Below are positions 25,101-35,649 of a stretch of 64,000 bases of DNA, piece by piece. The stretch is from Campanula takesimana (Eukaryota > Streptophyta > Magnoliopsida > Asterales > Campanulaceae). Each line of letters begins with the position of its first letter. Position 1 is the first letter of the stretch. The stretch is from assembly GCA_026119855.1 (NCBI GenBank), contig JAOWBW010000322.1:868001-932000 (forward strand), in the 5' to 3' direction. A program made the position numbers and the translations under genes. Under the pieces are notes generated by a model that was given only the letters and a program-made list of their open reading frames with translations, was not told where the DNA came from and did no database searches.

Positions 25101-26012
25101 ACATGCAAATAATTAGTAGTTCAACAACCGTACACATTTTAGTTTTAGATATTATTATCACAAAACCTAAACACATATATTCCTCGCATGTGTGTCTAAA
25201 GTATGTAAGTTCACAAATTCAACACCAGTAGACTACTCCAGCTTCATTTGGTTTCCGTGTTTTTCTCCTTACAAGTACCATTTAAGAGCTCTGATTCTCA
25301 CACAAACACAGCCAATTGACCCAATGCTAAATATCAACAAGCGTTCATTCGAGTTTATCCGGGTGTTTTCTATGATGCTTTAAGCAATTGTACAAAGTAC
25401 ATTGCACAATAGTTTAATGCACCATTAAACACCCAGAACCACACAACCCCCCCACCCCCCCCCCCACCACCACCACCACCACCCCACCGCCGCAGAACCC
25501 AATTGCCACCCCTACTTTCAACATTTGATATAGCTGTTTTCAGGCAACCCATCCACTACGCTGCAATCCCTCCATTCCACTTACTGAGCCTTTGCTAATG
25601 CCCAATATAAATCCAAATTTGGGCCATTCATTCAAAAGGAACATTTTCTATCCCTATCTTTACTTTTGATTCCAAGCAATTCAACTAAATAGAACCAAAT
25701 CAATAAATGTAAAACAACCAATTCAATAAACTAGTCTCTCCGTTCCAAAATGAATGTCCGAAAGAATCAAATTTACTCTTGGTCAAGAGCAAATTTGAAA
25801 AAAATAAAATCAAATTGGACATTCATTTTGGGACGGAGTTAGTACTAAATATAGTAAACAAAATCTACACCATGCCTCAAACTACAGTAATCAAAATAAG
25901 AGAAATAAACTCCATAAAGCTGGAAAAGAGAGAAGCATACAGAAGTAGAAGGAGCAGGAGTGCGAATCTGGCGCTCAAAAATCCTGGCAGTGACATTGTT
26001 GCTTCTAAACAT
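16544..26012 (-). CDS. DET1: DET1, light-mediated development protein (11 exons, complete)
   Basis: Nuclear repressor of photomorphogenesis that works with DDB1 and COP10 (family knowledge). Minus-strand exons: 25941-26012, 22106-22533, 21762-21990, 20656-20829, 20239-20307, 20092-20148, 18409-18489, 18040-18204, 17545-17640, 17258-17357, 16544-16683. They total 1611 bp, 536 aa, close to the Arabidopsis length. Landmarks: N-terminal MFRSNNVTARIFERQIRTP, then CPDHSFRKFTEDGRYLISFS (exon 2), VFSNDYVNLAHSTGVFLYDD (exon 3), YFHFQDYVDLIIWK (exon 5), NADNHPAFFAVYNMETTEIV (exon 7), SCQSQSPSPYFDQSLFRF (exon 9) and the C-terminus QPSVVNIHFRR. All junctions hold frame with GT-AG except exon 3, which keeps frame only with a GC donor (CAG|GCTAGT). 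The segment after it (CKAIPEISTM...) is the family's variable linker, so that junction is the least certain. Intron 1 is 3.4 kb. Six introns each hold a Stowaway MITE. Confidence 0.95.
16749..16849. mobile_element. Short palindromic Stowaway-like MITE in DET1 intron 10
   Basis: CCTCCCTCCGTCCCAAAATGA ... TCATTTTGGGACGGAGG; about 100 bp and largely foldable, with TA near each end. Confidence 0.8.
17739..17985. mobile_element. Stowaway-like MITE in DET1 intron 8
   Basis: CCTCCGTCCCAAAATGATCTT ... AAGATCATTTTGGGACGGGGGAG. Long complementary arms (TGCCGTTACTACGAATGAA inverted as TTCATTCGTAGTAACGGCA). Confidence 0.85.
18323..18398. mobile_element. 76-bp Stowaway-like MITE, 10 nt from DET1 exon 7 donor site
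   Basis: CCTCCGTCCCAAATTGAATGACC ... is inverted as GGTCATTCATTTTGGGACGGAGG, nearly a perfect hairpin, with TA at each end. On the transcribed strand it starts 10 nt into intron 7. Confidence 0.85.
18858..18915 (+). mobile_element. SINE-like 3' module fragment, second copy
   Basis: AACGAAGCGTTAGTCCCAAA followed by GAGTCGGCTACCATGAATC matches the fragment at 5221-5310 with a few changes. In DET1 intron 6. Confidence 0.4.
19149..19214. repeat. (TA)/(TG)n and (CA)n microsatellites
   Basis: ATATATATGTG then about 13 TG units, GCGCGCG, then CACACA: an inverted arrangement of TG and CA tracts in DET1 intron 6. A further CA tract (19309-19326) and a TG/GC tract (19597-19627) flank the MITE downstream. 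Confidence 0.85.
19329..19592. mobile_element. Stowaway-like MITE in DET1 intron 6
   Basis: CTCCCTCCGTCCCACTAAAAA ... CTATTAGTGGGACGGAGGGAG. A truncated left end of a related copy lies at 19221-19300 (CTCCCTCCGTCCCACTTGAAA). Confidence 0.85.
21229..21392. mobile_element. Stowaway-like MITE in DET1 intron 3
   Basis: CTCCCTCTGCCCCATATAGC plus CACCTTGCACCATTTTT, inverted at the right as AAAATGGTGCAAGG and TATGGGACGGAGGGAG, flanked by TA. It lies in the intron with the proposed GC donor. Confidence 0.85.
23609..24679. mobile_element. Long-TIR element (~1.07 kb) in DET1 intron 1
   Basis: Ends GGAAATGGGCTTTGAACACATGG and (minus strand) GGATATGGGTTTTGTAAACATGG are inverted, followed by GTTGACCA-TTTTTGAA and TTTTCAAAGTGG on both sides. 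Inner arms also pair (GGCTAGCTCAAGTAGCT / AGCTACTTGAGCTAGCC). No transposase and no clear target duplication; Mutator-like by shape only. Confidence 0.65.
24917..25014. mobile_element. 98-bp GC-rich element with 10-bp target duplication
   Basis: TGTACGGTGC is repeated at 24907-24916 and 25015-25024. The body has ends GTTCTAAAA / TTTTAGAAC and a core of repeated GCCTAGGCG and GGCGCC palindromes, far richer in G+C than the surrounding intron. Duplication length fits a Mutator-like origin. Confidence 0.75.
25447..25490. repeat. C-rich tract with CCA repeats
   Basis: Runs of C followed by about seven CAC units in DET1 intron 1. Confidence 0.85.
25734..25842. mobile_element. Short palindromic Stowaway-like MITE in DET1 intron 1
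   Basis: CTCTCCGTTCCAAAATGAATGTC is inverted as GACATTCATTTTGGGACGGAG (one mismatch region); it lies about 100 bp downstream of the DET1 exon 1 donor. Confidence 0.8.
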
Positions 26013-27240
26013 GAGTGATATCAATAGGTTAATCTCAATTAATTGTCAGATTGAATTCAACACACCCAAAGTCCACCACCATCTGCAAATTACAACTACA
26101 ATCGTTATCAACAGAGCTGCAGCAAATGCATAGTCGGCTCAAATCATTAAGTAACCGCCGCCGATCTATGGTTAATATCCCGGCCGCACCACACCGCCAC
26201 GTTCCGTCGTCAGCCGTCGCTAGACTTTGTCCGCCCTTACACCGTCGCACCGGATAAAGTTGAACTAGGAGTAAGAGTAGGAGGATAAGCACAAAAAAAC
26301 TTTCCCCCGCATTTATTACTAGAGGGCGACTATTCACACCCTCAATGGGTAAATATAAAAGGGCAATGCTAGTGGCACACAAAAAGATTTTACAAAATGA
26401 ATGATATAAAATAAGGCAGCGATATTTTATTGGTTGTATTGATATTTTATTGGTTGTATTGATAGTGGACCCGACATATTCTAATTAAAAATACCAATAA
26501 AATCATAACATATCATTTTGTAAGCCTAATTTTGTGGCACTTTTTTGTGACTTTATATTTACCCAATATAAAATTACAAAAAATGCCACAAAATGTAGCT
26601 TACAAAATGATATGTCAAAATTCTATTGGTGTTTTTTATTAGAGTGTGCCGGGTCTATAATCGATGCAACCAATAAAATATCGTCACCTCACTTTGTATC
26701 CATTATTTTGTGAACTTCTTTTGTGCCCCTAGCTATACTGTACTTACCAAAAATATTATCCACTCAACACCATATATACCATCTTTTTCCAAATTTACCC
26801 TTTTAAACCCATAATCATACTTCCACAAAAATTAACCCATATTCATTCTATTCACACAGACAAACTCGCACGCATTTTATAAAAAAGTTGTTTTAATTAA
26901 TTGTCATTTTGTAAAAAAGATGTTTTAATTAACGGAGACAGTTTTATGAGACTGAAAACTATAATTCAAACCACATATCACCATCAATTGTGCCAGAATT
27001 ACTACAGTCTCCCGGAATCAATTGAAATCAACTATCTCTAACCTCTAACTAAAAAAATGGTTATTTTTTTTCAATCGGTGCAACAATTCTAGCAAATGCT
27101 TACCATCAATTCACAAGCGCAACAAAACTTTTGAAAAAAGTCGATCAAAAATGTTGCAATCACGATTAAGTTCATGAAACTCATGAATTAGGGTTTTAGC
27201 ATATAAAAAGGAATTCTTCAACGAAACTACATAAACATGA
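26013..27240. other. DET1 5' leader/promoter and gene-free flank
   Basis: 26150-26260 is GC-richer (CGGCCGCACCACACCGCCAC) and is a likely DET1 5' UTR; no TATA box stands out. Beyond lies a pair of inverted MITE copies (26369-26732) and then AT-rich DNA up to the hAT target duplication. Confidence 0.5.
26369..26732. mobile_element. Two head-to-head copies of a GGCACAAAA-terminated MITE
   Basis: CTAGTGGCACACAAAAAG at the left and CTTTTGTGCCCCTAG at the right are inverted. In the centre TTTTGTGGCAC and GCCACAAAAT are also inverted, so the unit is a pair of ~170-bp copies in opposite orientation. A third copy lies at 54223-54557. Shared core ACCAATAAAATAT. Confidence 0.65.
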
Positions 27241-27404
27241 ATTTGGGGCAGTGGCGAATCTATGATTTTTGGTAGGGGATCAAAATTTTATAAAACGAAA
27301 AAATATAATTACTCTATTCAAAGACAATAAATTTTAACGAACTATAAAGAGCATAAATTTTCTTTGTTGTTCAAATTTTGATAATAATAATAATAACAAA
27401 ATGT

Positions 27405-27871
27405 TTACACATCCCCTCTCCTATCTTTCATCTTCTTAAAATACGACATAATATCTTCATTTTCAATTTTCTCAAATATGTCTTCCTCTACATATAGCAT
27501 CAAACAATCATTCAACCAATCATCTCCCATTTTATTTCGTGATGATGTCTTTATGCGCTTCATCGCTGAAAATACCCTTTCAACAGTAGCCGTTGCGACA
27601 GGCAATAGTAGTGCAAGTTTGAGCAGTGAATAAACTAAAGGATAAATTGTATCCTTTTTCTTTGTCACCATCAACTCAATATCACTGCGCATATCCATAA
27701 TGAATGTCTCAAGTTCTTTTGAAAGATCAATGCGCACTTTTTCTGAAAATTCTGAAAGATAAAATTCAGCAAATTTGATCAATCTACTTTTATCAAAAGC
27801 AGAGAAAGAATTTATTGGATCAAGTGAGGCAACACAAAGAAGCAACTCCACATTAGTCTTGTCAAAACGAC
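27405..27871 (-). pseudogene. hAT transposase, C-terminal dimerisation domain
   Basis: Open frame encoding ...LPVATATVERVFSAMKRIKT... and NDCLMLYVEEDIF, the hAT family C-terminal dimerisation region (TTF/zinc-finger MYM-like plant group). Reading starts at the target duplication ACGAC of the solo LTR: the codons for FDKTNVELLL join in frame with the fragment ending at 40041, so LTR insertion split one gene. The first residues of the longer open frame, up to 27914, are LTR sequence and not transposase. Confidence 0.9.
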
Positions 27872-28358
27872 TGTAACGCCCGTAACATTTGCATGCATTC
27901 CATAAATATATCATTAACGTGCTTGCATTTTATTGTGATTGAGATGCACTATTTATCATATTTGCTTGCTAGTTCCATAATATAATTTTGGACATAATTG
28001 TGTGTTCTTGTGTTCATTATCATTTTAACATTTAAATAGGAAATGTTATAAATAATAATGTGATTTTTATTTGACTTGCATATGAAATATGGCCACTTAG
28101 TCTAGTTAAATTTTGTCAGTTTAACCATGAATTTGCTAGAGTAATATTATCTTAGAAGTATACTCCATTAGTATGTTAGTGTAGGTTTTGGCCTACGAAA
28201 ATTGACTAACTTATTAATTTAGGTGGAGTAAACTTACATCCTATTGGTGGAAGGAATATCACATGGATCATGGTTTTCTTTTGTGTCAAAAATAAGACTA
28301 GTCACTACCTTAATTCACTCCATGGCATAAGTCGGTGATGCTGGCAAGATAATACTAA

Positions 28359-29206
28359 GTTAGTGTTTGGTTGGATGGAAAGTGAAGGAAAATGGGGGAA
28401 TGGAATGAAGAATTTTCTTTGACTTTTTCCATTCCCATGTTTGGTTCATTTTTACCAAAATTTTCCCATTCCCATAGGAATGAAAATCATTCCTTCCAAA
28501 ACACTCCATGGCACTATTTAACAGTTTTTTTAACAGTTTTTATAACTCCTCTACCCCACCCCCCACCCCCCAAAAAAAATTTTTTTTTTAATCATTACAG
28601 TTTTTTTTTTACTCATTAATCATTATAGTTTTTAACTCCCCTACCCCACGCACCCCCCAAAAATTTATTTTTTTTAATCATTACATTTTTTTTTTACTCA
28701 TTAATCATTACAGTTTTTTTACTCATTAATCATTACAGTTTTTTAACTCCCACCCCCCCCCCAAAAAAAATTTTTTTTTTTAATCATTACAGTTTTTTTT
28801 TACTCATTAATCATTACAGTTTTTTTTTACTCATTAATCATTACAGTTTTTTAACTCCCCCACCCCACCCCCCCCCCCCAAAAAAAAAATTAATCATTGC
28901 AATTTTTTAACTCCCCTACCCCACCCCACCCCTCAACAAAATAATAATAATAATCATTACAGTTTTTTTATTTTTTACTCATTATTTTTTTGAAAGAAGG
29001 GTAAATTGGACATTTTATATGTTTCCATTCCATTCCTATAATTTGTATTTTCAAACCAAACATGATTGTTGAAGGAATTTCATTTCATTCCATGGCAACC
29101 AAACATGAGGTTTGACCACTTTATATTCCTTTCCATCCCTTTCCAATTCCTTTTCCATTGACCATTCCATTCCTTCATATTTTTTTCTGCCGTACCAAAC
29201 GCCCCC
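28359..29206. mobile_element. PIF/Harbinger (Tourist-like) MITE in the solo LTR
   Basis: Flanked by TAA (28356-28358 and 29207-29209). Ends GTTAGTGTTTGGTTGG and (minus strand) GGGGGCGTTTGGTACGG share GTTTGG. Subterminal GGAATGGAATGAAG motifs are inverted. The centre is a T-rich and C-rich tandem array. Confidence 0.7.
28530..28990. repeat. Tandem array of ACTCATTAATCATTACAG + T-run + C-run
   Basis: The phrase ACTCATTAATCATTACAG followed by a T run recurs about five times, mixed with AACTCCCCTACCCCACCCCC blocks and A runs. Copy length varies with the homopolymers. Confidence 0.85.
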
Positions 29207-30735
29207 TAAGTGAACTAGCCTCCTTTATTTGACTAACAAATGTAAATGTTGACTAAGGGTGTAAGTGTAAATACGTTATTCTTGGAGGGTGTTTGGGTAA
29301 ACAATAATCAATATCATTTAAATGAAGAATCTCTACGGAGACTTCACTCTTCTTTTCATGGCCTCCGTCCGTGTATTGAAGGTGTGGGTTTTTTACGCCA
29401 ATTTCACTACCAAACTTGATTTCTATGTTCGTTCTTTGATCTGACTGCACCAAAACACTCCCGGAGTAGACTAGATCATTTGTAGTCGATCAAAGTTTAA
29501 TTTTTTTAATATTATTCTCGTAGCAAGTAAGTTACTACTCCCTTTTTAATTATAGTAATGTTCATACATGCTATATATGACACTTTCACTGTCAATTATT
29601 GCTTTATGGGTAGTATTGGTGTAAATTATCATTTTTATTAATATGTGATTCTATACACATTTTAATTAATTAAATTGACCCAAATAATAAGAACGGGAAC
29701 TATGATAGTAATTTTAAGACGGTGAAGTAGCGGTGCTATAAATAATAATTACCATCCAAAATGAGTAAAATATTCAACGAAGCTGTATAAGGTGTAATAA
29801 AAGTATCCCGTCCCATAAATAAGTTCTTAAAAAAAATAGGGACTAGTAAAAGTATAATTATAATTTAATAAAATTATGATTAATCATAATACGATTAAAG
29901 TTGACGTAAATAATTACGGAACACAATAGGTGTCGGAAAATGTATTCGATCATTAATCACGAATATACGCGAGGTGTATAATTGTGACTAGGTACATTAC
30001 GACATATCCTATTACGTACTTGGAGTCTAATACGTATGGGCTCTAATTGGGATTAAAAGTGTTATGGTAGACACATTGATGTGATAGAGGTTGTACTGAT
30101 GTATATGTGCAAATATTGCGTATGGTTATGTGATACTGTTGTGACTTGATGATTACATGGTTCATGAGATTAAATGGACTGGTCCACTACTTTTGGGCTT
30201 AGTTTTGGTATAGTTATGTCAAGTAAATACCTACTTGTGCATCTTTATGTGAGTCCAGCTGGCTTTTGTGTTTCGGGGGTGTATAGATGTACGATTGTTG
30301 CGAGAGCTGGGGCTAAGTAATAACCGTGGGTCTATGCATCTGTGACCGTTTCCCCTACTATCGGCCATAGTAGGGGCATAGCTTCCGATTGTTGTAGCAA
30401 TACGCATGACATTGGATAGCTATCTTTTTTTTCCGGACAAGATACTGGATACCGGATCTTATATTGTACTGCAAAGCAGCGTTCAGATTAATATGTGTAC
30501 CGCGACAGCAACACAAGCATCGACAATAATGGTTATAATTGGTTTGGAGGAATAAGGTCGGAAGTGGTTAGAAGACCATATCCTTTGTTATGTGTTTACT
30601 TCAGCTCTTATGTGTTGCATGATGAGTTGGCTCAGCTTCTCATATTATATGCTATGTGATTGTTGAGGTTAGCATGACTTATGAGGAATGCTTTGTTGTT
30701 ATTATTATTTACATGATAGCATGTCATGTAGTTGC

Positions 30736-32841
30736 TGTCGCGCCCCGACCCGTGGTCCTACTTGGCCCCACGCCCGGAACATGCACGGAAGACGTCATAA
30801 AACAATTTAAAAAAAAAAAATCGAAATATACTTTCATAAAAAGTCTAATATAACCAAACAACATTTACTAGACTTGACTACAAGTCACAAAACAAACTTT
30901 CACAAACAAGTTCTAAGCCAGTTGGCTACAACTACTAACTTTACTTACTTAATTACAAACCGAACATCTACTAAAAGAGATGATACAAACCAAGTCACGG
31001 GTACACTACCCAAAAGGTATTACATTTACATAATATATCCTTTACTTACACAACATTTCCCAAAATGTCTTACCCAAAGATCTCCTCGACGTCCTCCCAG
31101 TGTGTGTGAACTATTCCCTGGGCTCCTTCTTATCTAAAACGGTAAACAAATAAAGGGTGAGAATAAATCTCAGTAAGTTACTAAAATGCAACTACATTAC
31201 ATGCTAATATGATAAACATAAAGTAACAATGTCACCAAATAATCATATAGCATATAACACATAATATGAGAGGCTCCCTATCGCCAGCCGTCTCATACCG
31301 GTTGGAAATAACGACCAACTCATCATACAACACATAAAGCGGAAATAAACACTCATACGTGGATACTGAGCCAAGGTTCTCGAACCAAAACAATAGCCAT
31401 CTGAGAGGCATCAACTGAGCAGCATCGAAGAGCTGAAACGGGTTCCGGAACCAAACAACAACAACAACAACGGGGAAAATGACACAAAGTCATAACCCAA
31501 ATTGCCCAACCTTTGGCCTAAGGAAGGGGGTTAAAAATGGGAAACCAATAATAGGAGCCTTATAATGTACTTGACTCATGAGACCATTATAATCCCTATC
31601 ACTGCCCGAACACACACAAAAGTACCAGCTGAACTTTACACGCAAGCACCATATAGAAATACTTGCTTAATCAACAATCAGGGACAATGATTCCAATGTA
31701 GGGAACCATGCCAAACACATCAAAAAGATGAATCATTCAACACATTACAAAGTGTTCAACAATGCTCACTTAATCCATTACTCACATTTCACAACACTTG
31801 TGTTCACAAAGGAACCAATTCTACCACTTTAGTGATCCACAACAACCATCTAACTACTTTAGGACACTACCCAAAAACTAGACTAAGATTGACCTTTAAA
31901 TCCCTTGGTTTGAAACCTCTAAACTTTTCAGATGACTGGGTGGTCGCCCAAACAGGTCTGTGCGGCCGCCCAAAATGCTCTGTCCCAATAGTAAAACCTT
32001 TCAGATAGATGTGCGGCCGCACGCCCTTTTTGGGCGGCCGCCCACATCACCCGGCAGACCAAAACTTAACCAAAGTTCACTCCTTTCGTTTCACAACCCA
32101 AAACTACTGATACTTGCAACACTTAACATCTGCAACTTACACAAAGGCTAAAAATTCAGCCTTTAACAATTCTAACACCCAACAAGAACCAATTTCATAC
32201 TACTCCCTTTGTCCCAAATTTACAAGTATAAATAAAACATACCAAAATATTGTTTATTCACATATAAAGCATACTTATGACCATTTTAACATTTAAAGGG
32301 GATTAGTAACTTACCTATTTTTCGGAAAAGTGTCAAGAAAATAATATTTTGACCCGGTAGAAAGAATCTATTCAACACCCTGAACATTTATATATAATTA
32401 GATTTGAAAATAGAGTAGTAAATTAAAATAGGGAAAATAAATAAGACAACTTACCTAGCTTTCTTTCTTCTCAACAACAATGGAGGTTTTCTTGAAAAGT
32501 TTTGTGTGTATATGAGTTATGTACGCAGGAGAGGGGAGGGATGAAGAGGTATCATGAAGAAGTGTTATCCCTTTCTCTCAAATAAATCATCCAAGTTCAA
32601 ATCTTAACACTTATGCCCTTGAATACTAATTCCACTAAAACCCTCATAATTTCCCACTAACAACTTAACTCCCCTAATCACCTTTAATACTAACATTTTA
32701 ACTAACACAAATAATCATATAAGATGTGCAAATTCATATAAGATGATGCAACACATAAAATACACATATGATTTTAAATTAAAATTATTAAAATATAAAA
32801 TAAATATAAAATAATTAATAACGGATTTCGGGGTCGTTACA
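30736..32841 (-). repeat. 3' LTR of the gypsy element
   Basis: 2106 bp, TGTCGCGCCCCGACCCG...GGGGTCGTTACA on the + strand; pairs with 37434-39541. Contains GCGGCCGC-rich palindromes near 31970-32050. Confidence 0.95.
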
Positions 32842-32858
32842 CTCACTCCCCCTTAAAG
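32842..32858 (-). promoter_or_regulatory. Polypurine tract of the gypsy element
   Basis: Minus strand CTTTAAGGGGGAGTGAG directly before the 3' LTR, the expected plus-strand primer position. Confidence 0.8.
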
Positions 32859-32890
32859 AAAATTCGACCCGAATTTTAGGATTGCTTACC

Positions 32891-33661
32891 TCAACCCTTA
32901 AACAACCAAGGATACTTCCTCTCGATCTCCTCCCGAAGCTCCCAAGTAGACTCTTCTACGTTATGATTCCTCCACACAACTCGCACAAGGGGAATACTCT
33001 TAGTTCGCAATTCTTGAACCTTCGAATCAATAACTTGGACCGGGTGCTCCTCGTAAGACATACTCGGTTCAATATCCTCGGGAACCTCGGATAAAACATG
33101 AGAAGGATCATACCCATACTTCCTAAGCATCGAGACATGAAAAACATTATGGATCTTATCAAGAGAATGAGGTAACGCAAGACGATACGCTCTATCACCA
33201 ACTCTACTCAGAATCTCGAATGGGCCAATGTACCTCGGTGCTAACTTGCCTTTCTTCCCGTACCTTCGAATCCCCACTTTAGGTGAAACCTTCAAAAACA
33301 CAAAGTCACCTTTTTCAAACTCGAGATCTCGCCTCCGGTGATCGGCATAACTTTTCTGTCTACTCTGAGCGGTACTCAAACGATCTCGGATAAGCTTAAC
33401 TTCCTCAACTGATTTGTTCACCATATCAATACCCCAAATTTTTGCTTCTCCCACTTCATCCCAACAAATCGGAGACCGACATTTCCTCCCATACAAAGCT
33501 TCATACGGGGCCATCCCAATACTTGACTGAAAATTGTTGTTATAGGCAAATTCCACGAGAGGTAAATGAGAATCCCAAGAATCTGAAAAATCAACTGAGC
33601 AAGCTCGTAACATATCTTCGAGAATCTGAATAGTCCTCTCTGACTGCCCATCTGTCTGGGA
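32891..33661 (-). pseudogene. Gypsy integrase C-terminal half and chromodomain, out of frame
   Basis: Continues the pol reading in a second frame: QTDGQSERTIQ integrase core end, EFAYNNNFQSSIGMAPYEAL, the GPFEI motif region, and a chromodomain-like end VRVVWRNHNVEESTWELRE. The frame change lies close to 33660, by loss of one base, inside the integrase catalytic domain. Confidence 0.9.
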
Positions 33662-35649
33662 TGAAAAGCTGTACTGAACTTCAACTCTGAACCCAAGGCC
33701 TTCTGAAACGCTTGCCAAAATCGAGATGTAAATCTAGGGTCACGATCAGACACAATGCTCACCGGGACACCATGCAATCTCACAATCTCATTTATATACA
33801 AGGTTGCAAGACTTTCCATCGAGTAACTAATCTCAATAGGTAGAAAATGAGAAGACTTGGTCAATCTATCCACGACCACCCAAACTGCATCAAACCTTCT
33901 TCGAGTGCGAGGTAATCCCGTCACGAAATCCATAGTAACATGTTCCCACTTCCATTCCGGAATCTCTAACGGTTGAAGTAACCCCGCAGGCCTTTGATGT
34001 TCAGCTTTCACTTGTTGACATGTCAAACATTTAGATACATAATCCGCTATTTCTCTCTTCATATTATTCCACCAAAAGTGTTGCTTCAAATTCTGATACA
34101 TTTTTGTACTCCCGGGATGAATAGTATATCTCGACTTGTGGCCCTCATCAAGAACTTGGCGTTTAATCCCATCAACGCAAGGTACACATAACCGACCTCT
34201 GAAAGTTAACACTCCTTCGGAATTAAGAGAGAAATCCTCAAATTTGCCATCTTCGATTTTATCCACGATTTTCACCAACTCCGGATCATCCTTCTGAGCT
34301 TCTTTTATTTGTTGAATCAAAACTGGTAATACTTGAATACTCGCAAAAATAGCCCCATGCTTTGACTCACAAGGATCCCAATCTCGAGCATCCTCTAACA
34401 TCTTCCATTCACGCACCATCAATGAAGCCATAAAAGATTTTCGGCTAATGGCATCAGCTACCACATTTGCTTTACCCGGGTGATAAGAGATAGTACAATC
34501 ATAATCCTTTAATAGCTCCATCCATCTTCTTTGCCTGTTATTCAACTCTTTTTGGGAGAAAATATACTTCAAACTTTGATGATCGGTAAAAATCTCAAAT
34601 TTGGCTCCGTAAAGATAATGTTTCCACTTGTGCAACGCAAAGACAATAGCCGCAAGCTCCATGTCATGGGTAGGATAATTCTGCTCACTCGGAGTCAACT
34701 TTCTTGAAGCATACGCAATCACCCTTCCATTTTGCATTAACACACACCCGAGGCCTTCTTTAGAAGCATCGCTATAAATTACCAAATCATCATTTCCATT
34801 AGGAAGCGCAAGGATATGAGCTGTAGTCAACCTCTTCTTCAACTCTTCAAAGCTAGCTTGACACTTGACATCCCACACATACGGTACATTCTTTCGAGTC
34901 AACTGAGTCAATGGAGTAGCAATTTTAGAAAACCCCTCGATAAATCTTCTATAATACCCGGCTAGACCCAAGAAACTTCGAATCTCCGTAACTGATTCAG
35001 GCCTCTTCCAATTCACAATAGCTTCAATCTTGGAAGGATCTACGGATATTCCTCTATTAGAAACCACGTGCCCAAGAAAAGACACCTCATCTAGCCAAAA
35101 AGCACACTTACTGAATTTCGCAAACAGTTGCTTCTCACGAAGAACAGATAGAACCATTCGCAAGTGTTGCTCGTGCTCCTCCTTAGACTTAGAATACACA
35201 AGAATGTCATCAATAAATACAACCACGAAGGTATCAAGATAAGGTTTGAAGACCCGATTCATCATATCCATGAAAACAGCCGGAGCATTAGTCAACCCGA
35301 AAGGCATAACAAGAAACTCGTAATGACAATACCTACTACGGAAAGCAGTCTTAGAAATATCCTCAGAACGGATCTTTAACTGATGGTACCCACTCCTCAA
35401 GTCAAGCTTCGAAAAGACGACTGACCCTTGGAGTTGATCAAACAAGTCATCAATGTGAGGTAGAGGATATTTATTCTTTACGGTTACCTGATTCAACTTT
35501 CTGTAGTCGATGCATAGTCTCAAAGACCCATCCTTCTTTTTGACAAACAACACAGGAGCTCCCCACGGTGACACACTAGGACGAATGAATCCCCGATCAA
35601 GGAACTCTTGCAATTGCACCTTCAATTCTTTCAGTTCAGCTGGAGCCAT
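33661..35649 (-). pseudogene. Gypsy pol: reverse transcriptase, RNase H, integrase N-terminus
   Basis: Order in the frame: RT with YPLPHIDDLFDQLQG and the catalytic VFIDDILVYS (about residues 145-155), RNase H with VIYSDASKEGLG and TDHQSLKYIF, then the integrase HHCC finger (HPGSTKMY...CLTCQQVK) and the start of the DDE core (TMDFVTGLP, SDRDPRFTSRF). RT and RNase H catalytic residues are intact. The frame after about 33660 (to 33418) is nonsense. The open frame starts at an internal Met (MAPAELKELK) only because a frameshift near 35665 separates it from gag-protease. Confidence 0.93.

Noticed and set aside
28530..28990. CRISPR-like spaced repeats
   Set aside because: Plant nuclear context; repeats are homopolymer-based tandem units with no unique spacers.
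30874..31137. 87-codon frame duplicated at 37573-37836
   Set aside because: Both copies are the same place in the two LTRs, so duplication is due to the LTR pair and not a gene family.
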